Shown one piece after another: positions 8,971 to 16,557 of a stretch of 64,000 nt of DNA (position 1 is its first letter; every line of letters begins with the position of its first letter). Where the stretch lies: the NCBI RefSeq assembly GCF_000067205.1, contig NC_010170.1, forward strand, positions 2,542,001 to 2,606,000. Direction: 5' to 3'. The stretch comes from Bordetella petrii (lineage in GTDB: Bacteria > Pseudomonadota > Gammaproteobacteria > Burkholderiales > Burkholderiaceae_B). Position numbers and translations under genes: made by a program. The notes below the pieces were generated by a model. The model had not been told where the DNA came from. It made no database searches and worked only from the letters and a program-made list of their open reading frames with translations.

Positions 8971-10431
8971 ATGACCATACTGGACGAGGCCGGCGCACGG
9001 TTTGGCGCGCTGGGCATGCTGATCGACGGAGAATGGCTGACCCGGGGCGCGGCAGGCATGCAGCCGGTGATCGATCCCGCAACGCTGCGGGTGCTGGGCG
9101 AACTGCCGCTGGCCGCGGCGGGCGAGCTCGACCGGGCCGCGCAGGCCGCGCATGATGCGTTCAAGACATGGTCGCGCACGCCGGCCATCGAGCGCAGCCG
9201 CGTGCTGGCCCAGGCGGCGCAACTGATGCGCGAACGCGCCGAGCTGATCGCGCATATCCTGACGCTGGAGCAGGGCAAGCCGCTGGCAGAGTCGCGCGGC
9301 GAAGTCACGGGCGCGGCGGAGATATTCGAATGGTATGCGCAGGAATCGCGCCGTCTGTATGGGCGGGTGATTCCCGCGCGCCAGGCCCAGACCCGGCAAT
9401 GGGTGCTGCACGAGCCGGTCGGCCCGGTGGCGGCGTTCACGCCCTGGAACTTCCCCGCGCTGACGCCGGCGCGCAAGATCGCGGGCGCGCTGGCCGCCGG
9501 CTGCACGTGCGTGATCAAGCCGGCCGAGGAAACCCCGGCCACCGCCCTGGAACTGGCGCGCGCCTGCATGGATGCGGGCCTGCCCGCCGGCGTGCTGAAC
9601 GTGGTGTTCGGCCAGCCGGCGGAGGTCTCCGGGCACCTGATCCGCGCGCGGGAGATACGCAAGATCACGTTTACCGGGTCTACCGCCGTGGGCAAGCAGT
9701 TGGCCGCGCTGGCGGCGTTGCATGGCGCCAAGCGCTGCACCATGGAGCTGGGCGGGCTGGCTCCCGCCATTGTGTTCGACGACGCCGACATCGACGAGGC
9801 GGTGGCAGTATGCGCGGCATCGCGCTTTCGCAATGCCGGCCAGGTCTGTGTGGCGGCCTCGCGCTTCTACGTGCAGCGCCAGGCCCTGGGGCGCTTCATG
9901 GAGCAGTTCCAGGCCCATGTCGCCAGCCTGAAAGTCGGTAACGGGCTGGCCGCCGATACCCGCATGGGTCCGCTGGCCAACGCGCGCCGCCTGGAGGCTA
10001 TGCCTGGTTTTATTGATGATGCAATGCAGCACGGCGCACGGGTGGCCGCCGGCGGAAGGCGCCACGCCGGGGCGGGCTATTTCTGGCAGCCGACCATCCT
10101 GGCCGGCATGCCCGACGCGGCCCGGGCCATGTCCGAAGAAACCTTCGGGCCCATCGCCCCGGTGGCCGCCTTCGATACGGTAGATGAAGTCATCGGGCGG
10201 GCCAATGACGTGCCTTACGGACTGGCGGCGTATGCCTTCACGCGCTCGGCCGCCACGGCCATGGCGGTGGCCGACGGCCTGCAGGCTGGCATGGTGGGCA
10301 TCAACACGCCGGCGATTTCTCTTGCGGAAGCCCCGTTTGGTGGAGTAAAGGAGAGCGGGTATGGCAGCGAGGGCGGCATCGAAGGGCTGCAAGCCTACCT
10401 TTGCACCAAGTTCGTGGCCCATCGAGCATAG
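8971..10431 (+). CDS. NAD(P)-dependent aldehyde dehydrogenase, succinate-semialdehyde dehydrogenase type
   Basis: A 486-residue aldehyde dehydrogenase oxidising an aldehyde to its acid in the cytoplasm. Visible motifs are the cofactor block TPWNFP, the Rossmann signature FTGSTAVGK, the general base in MELGGLAP (Glu259) and the nucleophile in GQVCVAAS (Cys293). The C-terminal EAPFGGVKESGYGSEGG matches the GabD/SSADH branch. The start at ATG 8971 follows GGGAGA. In this operon it probably acts on a semialdehyde or aldehyde released by the upstream hydrolases; that is inference. Confidence 0.93.
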   Translation: MTILDEAGARFGALGMLIDGEWLTRGAAGMQPVIDPATLRVLGELPLAAAGELDRAAQAAHDAFKTWSRTPAIERSRVLAQAAQLMRERAELIAHILTLEQGKPLAESRGEVTGAAEIFEWYAQESRRLYGRVIPARQAQTRQWVLHEPVGPVAAFTPWNFPALTPARKIAGALAAGCTCVIKPAEETPATALELARACMDAGLPAGVLNVVFGQPAEVSGHLIRAREIRKITFTGSTAVGKQLAALAALHGAKRCTMELGGLAPAIVFDDADIDEAVAVCAASRFRNAGQVCVAASRFYVQRQALGRFMEQFQAHVASLKVGNGLAADTRMGPLANARRLEAMPGFIDDAMQHGARVAAGGRRHAGAGYFWQPTILAGMPDAARAMSEETFGPIAPVAAFDTVDEVIGRANDVPYGLAAYAFTRSAATAMAVADGLQAGMVGINTPAISLAEAPFGGVKESGYGSEGGIEGLQAYLCTKFVAHRA

Positions 10432-10483
10432 GGAGCGTACTGGCCATACCAATCGTCAACACAACGAGACAAGGGGTACCAAC

Positions 10484-11437
10484 ATGCACAACATGGCGAA
10501 GGTGCTGTCCTTACTGGCAATGGCCACGGCCGCTGTACACCCGCCGGCGCAGGCCGATACGTATCCACACCAACCTATCACCCTGATCGTCAATTTTCCC
10601 CCTGGCGGCGCCACCGACCTGACCGCGCGCGCCCTGGGCCAGGCGATGACAGAATCGCTGAAGCAGCCAATGGTGGTCGAAAACCGCGCTGGCGCGGGCG
10701 GCGCAATTGGAATCGGCGCGATATCCAGCGCCAAGCCCGACGGCTACCATGTAGGCTTCGTGTCGGTGGCGGGCCTGACCACGCTGCCGCAGATGCGGCG
10801 TGTTCCGTACAGCATGGATTCCGTCACCTATCTGTGCCGCGCCTACGATGCGCCGGTTTTCATGCTGGTGACCCAGGGTTCGGAATTCAAGACCGCCAAA
10901 GCGCTGGTGGCCTATGCGAAGCAAAATCCGGGCCGGCTGAACTACGCGACGGTGGGCCCGGGCTCGCTACCGCATCTGGCCGCCCTGGACTTTACCGCGG
11001 CGGCCGGAGTCGACATCCGCCACATTCCCTACCAGGGCGAGGCGCCCGCCATTACCGACTTGCTGGGCGGCCATGTGGATCTCTATTTCGGCACCAACGC
11101 CGTCGCCACCGCGCATAACCTGCGGCGCCTGGCCGTGGCGGCCGATGCGCGTCAGAACGAGGCGCCCGACACGCCGACGCTGGCGGAGCTGGGCTACCCG
11201 GTGCACCGGTCGATCGGCGGCGGGTTGATCGCGCCGGCGGGGTTGGACGGCCAGGCACGGCGCACGCTGGGCCAGGCCTGCAAGACGGCGGTGCACAGCC
11301 AGGGCTTCAAGCAGGCGCTGGGCAACCTGAGGCTCAACCCGGCCTACCTGGACGGCGACGACTTCAAGCGCGAACTGCAGACCGAGGCCAGCGGCAACCG
11401 GAAATTGCTGGAACGGGAAGGATTGCTGGCGAAGTAG
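10484..11437 (+). CDS. Bug/TctC-family tripartite tricarboxylate transporter solute receptor
   Basis: A 317-residue periplasmic receptor of the Bug (Bordetella uptake gene) family. It has a signal peptide ending near PAQADTYP and the typical motif PITLIVNFPPGGATDLTAR, then VENRAGAGGAIG. Family members bind carboxylates and deliver them to TctAB permeases; no tctA or tctB is near, which is common for Bug genes. It closes the catabolic gene set, 52 bases after the aldehyde dehydrogenase. Its ligand is likely the substrate of this pathway, perhaps a halogenated or sulfated carboxylate. The downstream side is occupied by an insertion sequence beginning 21 bases after the stop. Confidence 0.92.
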   Translation: MHNMAKVLSLLAMATAAVHPPAQADTYPHQPITLIVNFPPGGATDLTARALGQAMTESLKQPMVVENRAGAGGAIGIGAISSAKPDGYHVGFVSVAGLTTLPQMRRVPYSMDSVTYLCRAYDAPVFMLVTQGSEFKTAKALVAYAKQNPGRLNYATVGPGSLPHLAALDFTAAAGVDIRHIPYQGEAPAITDLLGGHVDLYFGTNAVATAHNLRRLAVAADARQNEAPDTPTLAELGYPVHRSIGGGLIAPAGLDGQARRTLGQACKTAVHSQGFKQALGNLRLNPAYLDGDDFKRELQTEASGNRKLLEREGLLAK

Positions 11438-11458
11438 GGGACCGGCGCAAACTGACGT

Positions 11459-11481
11459 TGCCCGCGAATTTCGGATCCCTT
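11459..11481. repeat. Left terminal inverted repeat of the IS element
   Basis: TGCCCGC, a variable heptamer, and GGATCCCTT pair with the complementary bases of 12705-12727 at identical spacing. Confidence 0.7.
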
Positions 11482-11493
11482 AACTGAGCGAGA

Positions 11494-12383
11494 TTATGCC
11501 ACCCGTTGGTTCTGGGCGGCGTACCAGTCCCGCTCGAATTGCATCGGGCTGACGTAGCCCAACGTCGAGTGCAAGCGCGAATGATTGTAGAAGCTCAACC
11601 AGTCGATTACCTCGTCCATCGCTTCGCGACGCGTTGCAAAGCGCTGGCCGAGGATGCGTGCACGCTTGAGCGATCCCCACAGGCTCTCGGTCGGTGCGTT
11701 GTCCCAGCAATTGCCTCGACGGCTCATCGACTGCGCATGCCGTAGCCCTTGAGCAGGTCCTGGAAGTCATGACTGCAATACTGGCTGCCACGGTCACTGT
11801 GGAGGATCAGGCCCGCTTGCGGACGGCGGCGAAACCACGCCATACGCAGCGCATCAGACACCAGCTCCGTGCGCATGTGCGGCTGCATCGACCAGCCCAC
11901 CACCTGACGGCTGAACAGGTCGAGAATGACGGTCAGAAACAGCCAACCCTCGTCCGTCCAGATGTACGTGATGTCCGTAGTCCAGACCTGGTCGGGACGC
12001 GCGGGAGAGAAGTCTCGTTGCAGCAGGTCCGGTGCGACCGGCAGGCTGTGTTTGCTGTCGGTCGTGACCTTGAACCGGCGTTTGGTCTTCGCCTTGATGC
12101 CGTGCAGCTTCATGAGCCGCTGGACACGATCCTTGCTGACGCGAATGCCCTGGACCAGCAGTTGCTTCCACACGCGCGGCCAGCCGTACTCGCCTTTGGA
12201 TTCAGCGTGCACGGCCTTGATGTGCACCAGCAGAGCGTCGTTGCTGATGCGTCGGCGCGGTCGGTCAGTATCGACATCCCGCACCTTGCGCGCGTGGTAA
12301 CCGCTGGGGCTGACACCCAGCACCTGGCAGCTCAGGGACACCGGCCATTGTCGGCTGTGAAGCTCGATCCAGGCGTACTTCAT
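11494..12383 (-). pseudogene. IS3-family transposase OrfB, frameshifted
   Basis: The DDE integrase-core subunit of the transposase. The first part (12383 down to 11724, 219 residues) carries the two catalytic aspartates in WTTDITY and LHSDRGSQY and then stops after YGMRSR. The remainder (11727 down to 11494, 77 residues) resumes in another frame with MSRRGNCWDN and holds the catalytic Glu in APTESLWG. Intact relatives read YGMRS-S-MSRRGNCWDN, so one base appears to be missing next to 11727. The triad is split between two frames, which should inactivate the enzyme. Its ATG overlaps the orfA stop as ATGA. Confidence 0.88.
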
Positions 12384-12667
12384 GCCGACACCTTCGCAAA
12401 GTACGCCGTGGCTTTTCCCAATATGTCGCGCTCCATCTTCACGCGTGCCAACTCCGCGCGCAGCCGGGCAATCTCCATCTGTTCTGGAGAAACCTGTTTG
12501 CCTGCGCCGTTCAGCTTCCCAGCGGCATCGGCCTTCACCCAGTTGTGCAGCGTCTTCGGGCTGATGCCCAGTATCTTCGCCACCGCCGCCATGCTCTGGC
12601 CGCCGCGGACCATGCGCACGGCTTCCAGCATGAATTCCTGCGTATATCGAGCTCTCGGATTACCCAT
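12380..12667 (-). CDS. IS3-family transposase OrfA
   Basis: A 95-residue helix-turn-helix protein typical of IS3 OrfA. It has RYTQEFMLEAVRMV at the N-terminus, the HTH AAVAKILGISPKTLHNWVK, and a C-terminal leucine-zipper-like helix (IARLRAELARVKMERDILG). It appears intact. The stop overlaps the orfB start (ATGA), which suggests translational coupling rather than a long frameshift overlap. Confidence 0.92.
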   Translation of the reverse strand: MGNPRARYTQEFMLEAVRMVRGGQSMAAVAKILGISPKTLHNWVKADAAGKLNGAGKQVSPEQMEIARLRAELARVKMERDILGKATAYFAKVSA

Positions 12668-12704
12668 CTTTCCTCCCTCCTTGCGTGAGTTTTACACACT
12701 CAGC

Positions 12705-12727
12705 AAGGGATCCATTTTTTGCGGGCA
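12705..12727. repeat. Right terminal inverted repeat of the IS element
   Basis: The complement reads TGCCCGC, a heptamer, GGATCCCTT, matching the left end at 11459-11481. Confidence 0.7.
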
Positions 12728-12790
12728 AGCTCAAACCTTGCGCCACCGCTCCGGCACTTTCCATTATCATCCACGGATAGTCCTGCCTGG

Positions 12791-12818
12791 ACGGCCGTGC
12801 CTGCGCAGGCACGGCCGT
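12791..12818. repeat. Perfect 28-bp palindrome upstream of the secreted-protein gene
   Basis: Two 14-base arms (ACGGCCGTGCCTGC and its exact complement) abut with no spacer. There is no T-run after it, so it is not a standard terminator. It lies 64 bases from the IS end and 65 bases before the ATG at 12883. A 12-base direct repeat (GTGCAGTTCATG, twice) follows at about 12824-12847. Confidence 0.75.
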
Positions 12819-12882
12819 GTTCCGTGCAGTTCATGGTGCAGTTCATGGTGTTCGTGTTCTGTTGAACCTTGATTGGAGAGCC

Positions 12883-13278
12883 ATGATGGCGATGTCGAGT
12901 CGACGCCTTGCCCGCTTCCTGCTGCCCGTATTGCTCGGCGTCGGCGGAACTGCCTGGGCGCAGGCCTACAGCGCGTTTTCGACAGACTCGATCTACGGGT
13001 CGTTGAAGCGGGCCGAATCCGTGTCGTTCAACCAGGCGGCTTCCAAGGTGCTCGCCAACCCGCAAGACAACGAAACCACGCTCTGGACCAGCCCGCTGGC
13101 CGGCCGCACCCCGGTGTCGGGCAAGCTGTATGCCGACGGTTCGCGGCAGCAAAACGGCCTGCCGTGCCGCTTGCTGCATGCCCAGCTCGAGCGCGGCCTA
13201 AACCGCGAAGAATGGGAGTTCTGGTTCTGCCGCCAGGCCGATGGGCAGTGGAAGGCCATTTCCCAGACCCGGCACTGA
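12883..13278 (+). CDS. Secreted protein, RT0821/Lpp0805-like surface antigen family
   Basis: A 131-residue protein with a signal peptide (arginines, then FLLPVLLGVGG, cleavage near AWAQA). The C-terminal half has the pattern of the small surface-antigen family: LWTSPLAGRTPVSGKLY, LPCR, WFCRQADGQWKAI, with two conserved cysteines that could form a disulfide. GGAGAG precedes the double ATG at 12883/12886. Function is unknown. It lies just outside the IS element and 30 bases before a glutathione S-transferase gene. Confidence 0.7.
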   Translation: MMAMSSRRLARFLLPVLLGVGGTAWAQAYSAFSTDSIYGSLKRAESVSFNQAASKVLANPQDNETTLWTSPLAGRTPVSGKLYADGSRQQNGLPCRLLHAQLERGLNREEWEFWFCRQADGQWKAISQTRH

Positions 13279-13308
13279 TCCCGCACTCTGACCCTACCTC
13301 GATACCCG

Positions 13309-13968
13309 ATGGCCAAATCCGTGACGAAGCTTTTTTATTTTCCCGGCAACGCCAGCATGGCGCCGCATTGCCTGCTCGAGGAAATCGGGCAGCCCTTCGA
13401 GCTCGCATTCGTCGATCGCGAGCAAGACGCCCACAAGTCTGCAGACTATCTCAAGCTGAATCCCAATGGCCTGATTCCCGTGCTGGTCGATGGCGACATG
13501 GTGCTGTACGAAAGCGCGGCCATCTGCCTGCACCTGGCCGACCGGCATCCGGAAACGAAGCTCGCGCCCGCATGCGGCACGCCGCAGCGGGCACAGCTCT
13601 ACAAATGGCTGATGTGGTTCACCAACACCATGCAAGCGACCCTGCTGGCGTATTTCTACCCCGAGCGATGGGTGGACGAGGGCAACGCGGCTGCGGCAGG
13701 GCAAATAAAAGCCCATGCCGAAGCGAAAATTGCCGGCCTGCTGGACCAGATGCAAGCTCACCTGGAAAAGTCCGGCGGCCCTTGGTTCCTGGGCGAGCAG
13801 TACACCGTGCTGGACCCGTTCGCCATGATGCTCTGCCGCTGGACGCGCGGCCATGCCCGGCCCGCGCGCGATCTTCCCGGGCTTGGCGCCTATCTGCAGC
13901 GCGTGCTGGCCCGGCCGGCAGTGCAGCGTGCGCTGCGCACGGAAGGGCTGGCGGCGCCCTGGGTGTAG
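13309..13968 (+). CDS. Glutathione S-transferase family protein
   Basis: A 219-residue two-domain GST. The thioredoxin-like N-terminal domain (residues 5-82) has FYFPGNASMAPHCLLEE, the cis-proline block NPNGLIPVL and the glutathione-binding YESAAICLHLAD. The all-helical C-terminal domain follows, with FLGEQYTVLDPFA as the conserved N-capping motif. It would conjugate glutathione to electrophiles or act as a peroxidase in the cytoplasm; the substrate is unknown. Convergent with the LysR gene at 14099-15070. Confidence 0.92.
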   Translation: MAKSVTKLFYFPGNASMAPHCLLEEIGQPFELAFVDREQDAHKSADYLKLNPNGLIPVLVDGDMVLYESAAICLHLADRHPETKLAPACGTPQRAQLYKWLMWFTNTMQATLLAYFYPERWVDEGNAAAAGQIKAHAEAKIAGLLDQMQAHLEKSGGPWFLGEQYTVLDPFAMMLCRWTRGHARPARDLPGLGAYLQRVLARPAVQRALRTEGLAAPWV

Positions 13969-14098
13969 CTCAGCAGCGATCGGTCCGCGGGTGTGGCATG
14001 CGATGGGCGGGCGTTTATTGGCTTGGGGGGCAATGTCATTGCGGAAAGGGAAGTTCCGCCCATATCAGTAACTTTACATAATATACATTATGCGCAAT

Positions 14099-15070
14099 TC
14101 AGGCGCCGACGCAGACCAGCCGCTCGGCCATGGAATGGCCGTCGATGTAGTCCCTGAAATGCTTCAAGAACGCCATTTCCGCCTGGGTCGGCTGCGCGTC
14201 CCGGTGCCACAGCAAATGAAGATCCACGGTGCACACGCCTTCGCCCGGCGGCAAGCGCCACAGGCGCCCCTGTTCGATATCTGCCTGCACGCTGTGCTCA
14301 GGCAGGCAGCCGATGCCAAAACCCGCGATCAGCAACCGCTTGACCTCGTCGTGCTGCGTCGACGACGCCACGATGCGGCCGGAAAACCCCCGCTGGTCGC
14401 GAAAAATGGTCAGCGGCGAAAGGCTGTCACCCAGCGCATCGCTGGCGAAGGAAACGAAGTTCTCTCCCAGCAGATCGTCGATGCGGACGTCCTGTTTGCC
14501 GAATAGCGCATGGTTTCGGCCGCAGAACAGCGCGTAGCGCTGCTGCAGGAAGATTTTGCTCTCCAGCCGCCTGGGCATTTGCCGGCACAGCGCGATGCCG
14601 GCGGTGGCCGCCCGCTGCTGTATCAGCGTGACGATCTCGCTGCTCGGCAACACGTCGAGCTGCACTTCGATGCGCGGGTGCCGATGATGGAAATCGGCCC
14701 AAAAGTTGTCGTACACCGTGGAATGGATCCGGCTGGCAACCAACAGTCGGATGCGCCCTGTGGCTTCGGCTTCCGTTTGCGAGACGTCCGCCAATAGCTG
14801 CGACACATTCCCGTGGATGAGTTCAGCCGCCCTGCACGCTTCTTCGCCCGCATTGGTAACCGTAAACGCCACGTTATGCCGTTCGATAAGCCGCCGTCCG
14901 AGCTGGTCTTCCAGGCGTTTCAGCGCCTGGCTGACGGCTGATTGGGTCAGGTGCAGCTTGGCCGCGGCGCCGCTGATGCTGCGCTCCTGGACGATGACCA
15001 GGAAGGTTCGCAGCAGATTCCAGTCCAGCCGCTCGCTGGAGCGCGGATCGGGCACGATGGGAACAGGCAT
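14099..15070 (-). CDS. LysR-family transcriptional regulator, divergent from the M20 deacylase
   Basis: A 323-residue LysR regulator. The helix-turn-helix is at about residues 16-75 (LDWNLLRTFLVIVQERSISG, then AAAKLHLTQSAVSQALKRLE) and the ligand-binding domain follows. The ATG at 15070 is preferred because it gives a normal short N-terminus; the frame is also open from ATG 15142, and neither has a clear ribosome site. It is divergent from the M20 deacylase gene, with a perfect 11-bp inverted repeat between them (15154-15188). This arrangement is the usual LysR autoregulation and target-activation layout. Confidence 0.88.
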   Translation of the reverse strand: MPVPIVPDPRSSERLDWNLLRTFLVIVQERSISGAAAKLHLTQSAVSQALKRLEDQLGRRLIERHNVAFTVTNAGEEACRAAELIHGNVSQLLADVSQTEAEATGRIRLLVASRIHSTVYDNFWADFHHRHPRIEVQLDVLPSSEIVTLIQQRAATAGIALCRQMPRRLESKIFLQQRYALFCGRNHALFGKQDVRIDDLLGENFVSFASDALGDSLSPLTIFRDQRGFSGRIVASSTQHDEVKRLLIAGFGIGCLPEHSVQADIEQGRLWRLPPGEGVCTVDLHLLWHRDAQPTQAEMAFLKHFRDYIDGHSMAERLVCVGA

Positions 15071-15153
15071 GACGGTAATATCGATGAATATACGCGGTAA
15101 TTGGCCGAAAATACGGCTATTTGACAGATAAATCGGGAACATATTAACTGAAT

Positions 15154-15188
15154 TTAAGTCAATTATTAGAAAGCATAAATTGACTTAA
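15154..15188. promoter_or_regulatory. Probable LysR operator: perfect 11-bp inverted repeat
   Basis: TTAAGTCAATT (15154-15164) and its exact complement AATTGACTTAA (15178-15188) are separated by 13 bases. The site lies between divergent genes. Its right arm contains TTGACT (15180-15185), a good -35, followed after 18 bases by CATAAC (15204-15209), so the bound protein would overlap the deacylase promoter. Confidence 0.7.
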
Positions 15189-15236
15189 TGTCCAGCCTGG
15201 AGGCATAACGCTAGCCATTCATTGAAGGAGCTCGGC

Positions 15237-16544
15237 ATGACGCAAAACGGTATTCCCTCCGCGCTGACCGAAGAACAGGTCCAGCGCATTCTGCAGGCGG
15301 TCGATGCGCGCTTCGACGCGCAACTCGCCTTTACCCAGGATCTGGTGCGCATTCCGTCGCTGCGCGAACAGGAACACACGGCCCAGGACTTTCTATATGA
15401 AGCGATGCGCAAGCGTGGCTTCACCATGGATCGCTGGCAGATCGACGTCAAAGATATCGAATCGCATCCGGGCTTCGGCCCCGTGACGGTTTCCTACGAA
15501 AACGCGTTCAATGTCGTGGGCGCCTACCGGCCGGAACAGCAAACCGGCCGCTCGCTGATCCTGAATGGGCACATCGATGTCGTGCCCACCGGCCCGGCCG
15601 GCATGTGGAGCCGTTCTCCGTGGGACCCCGCCATTGTCGACGGCTGGATGTATGGCCGCGGCGCGGCCGACATGAAAGCGGGGTTGGTCGCCAACTTGTT
15701 TGCCTACGACGCCGTGCGCGCGGCCGGCTACGCGCCAGCCGCGCCGATTTATTTTCAGTCGGTGGTGGAAGAAGAATGCACCGGCAACGGCGCGCTGGCC
15801 GCGTTGCTGCGCGGTTACCGGGCCGACGCCGTGATCATTCCCGAGCCCGAGGAAAACATGCTGGTGCGCGCCAATGTCGGCGTGCTGTGGTTCAAGGTGC
15901 GCGTGCAGGGCCGGCCCATGCATACCCGGGAAATGGGCAACGGCTTCAATGCCATCGACGCGGCCTATGCGGCAATCGAGGCGCTGCGCCGCATCGAAAC
16001 CAAATGGAACGGTGAGCATCATTGCCACCGCCATTTCGAGCATCTCGATCACCCCATCAATTTCAATATTGGAAAGATCGAAGGCGGAGACTGGCCTTCG
16101 ACGGTTCCGCCCTGGTGCGAATTCGATGTGCGGGCGGCTATTTATCCGGGCACCACGGCCGACGAGGCGCGCGCCGAGATCGATGCCTGCCTGCGCGAGG
16201 CCGCTTCCGATCCACGCCTGGGCGGAACCCCGCCGCAGGTTACCTACACGGGTTTCTATGCCGAAGGCTATGTGCTGGAAGAAGGCAGCGACGCCGAAAA
16301 CACCCTGCAGCAATGCCACCGGCTGGCCTTCCAGAGCGATCTGGAAAGCTTCACGACGCCGGGTTACCTCGATGCCCGCGTGTTCGTGATCTACGGCAAT
16401 ATGCCCACCCTGGTATATGGCCCGAAATCGCTCGATATCCACGGTTTCGATGAGCGCGTGCATATCGAATCCGTCCGGCTCATTACCAAGACCATTGCGC
16501 TGTTCATTGCGCAATGGTGCGGCGTGGCGCCCTCCCCGGCCTGA
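15237..16544 (+). CDS. M20-family deacylase/peptidase (ArgE/DapE/ACY1 type)
   Basis: A 435-residue zinc amidohydrolase of the M20 family. Metal and catalytic blocks are LNGHIDVVPTG (His ligand and catalytic Asp), YGRGAADMKAG (Asp bridging ligand) and VVEEECTGNGA (general-base Glu and Glu ligand), with the dimerisation domain in between. AAGGAG six bases before ATG 15237 sets the start. Such enzymes remove an acyl group from an amino acid or cleave an N-carbamoyl or formyl amide; the substrate is not evident. It is probably controlled by the divergent LysR protein. Confidence 0.88.
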   Translation: MTQNGIPSALTEEQVQRILQAVDARFDAQLAFTQDLVRIPSLREQEHTAQDFLYEAMRKRGFTMDRWQIDVKDIESHPGFGPVTVSYENAFNVVGAYRPEQQTGRSLILNGHIDVVPTGPAGMWSRSPWDPAIVDGWMYGRGAADMKAGLVANLFAYDAVRAAGYAPAAPIYFQSVVEEECTGNGALAALLRGYRADAVIIPEPEENMLVRANVGVLWFKVRVQGRPMHTREMGNGFNAIDAAYAAIEALRRIETKWNGEHHCHRHFEHLDHPINFNIGKIEGGDWPSTVPPWCEFDVRAAIYPGTTADEARAEIDACLREAASDPRLGGTPPQVTYTGFYAEGYVLEEGSDAENTLQQCHRLAFQSDLESFTTPGYLDARVFVIYGNMPTLVYGPKSLDIHGFDERVHIESVRLITKTIALFIAQWCGVAPSPA

Positions 16545-16557
16545 ACTTCGCCGGCAC

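Larger units (their letters stand above)
11459..12727 (-). mobile_element. IS3-family insertion sequence with frameshifted transposase
   Basis: A 1269-bp element with orfA and orfB on the minus strand. Its ends form imperfect inverted repeats: 11459-11481 and 12705-12727 both read TGCCCGC, seven differing bases, then GGATCCCTT inward, and the similarity continues as CTGAG. The outermost bases are TG and CA as is usual for IS3. Flanking bases (ACGT on the left, AGCT on the right) do not give a clean target duplication, so the exact ends are uncertain by a base or two. orfB has a one-base deletion, so this copy is probably not autonomous. Confidence 0.88.

Noticed and set aside
8698..10452. A 584-codon open frame on the minus strand
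   Set aside because: It lies opposite the sulfatase end and the aldehyde dehydrogenase, whose motifs are clear. Long antisense frames are expected at this GC content, and the translation resembles no family.
11494..12383. A second programmed frameshift in the IS transposase
   Set aside because: IS3 elements use programmed frameshifting between orfA and orfB, not inside the DDE core. No slippery run is seen at 11727, so a deletion is simpler.
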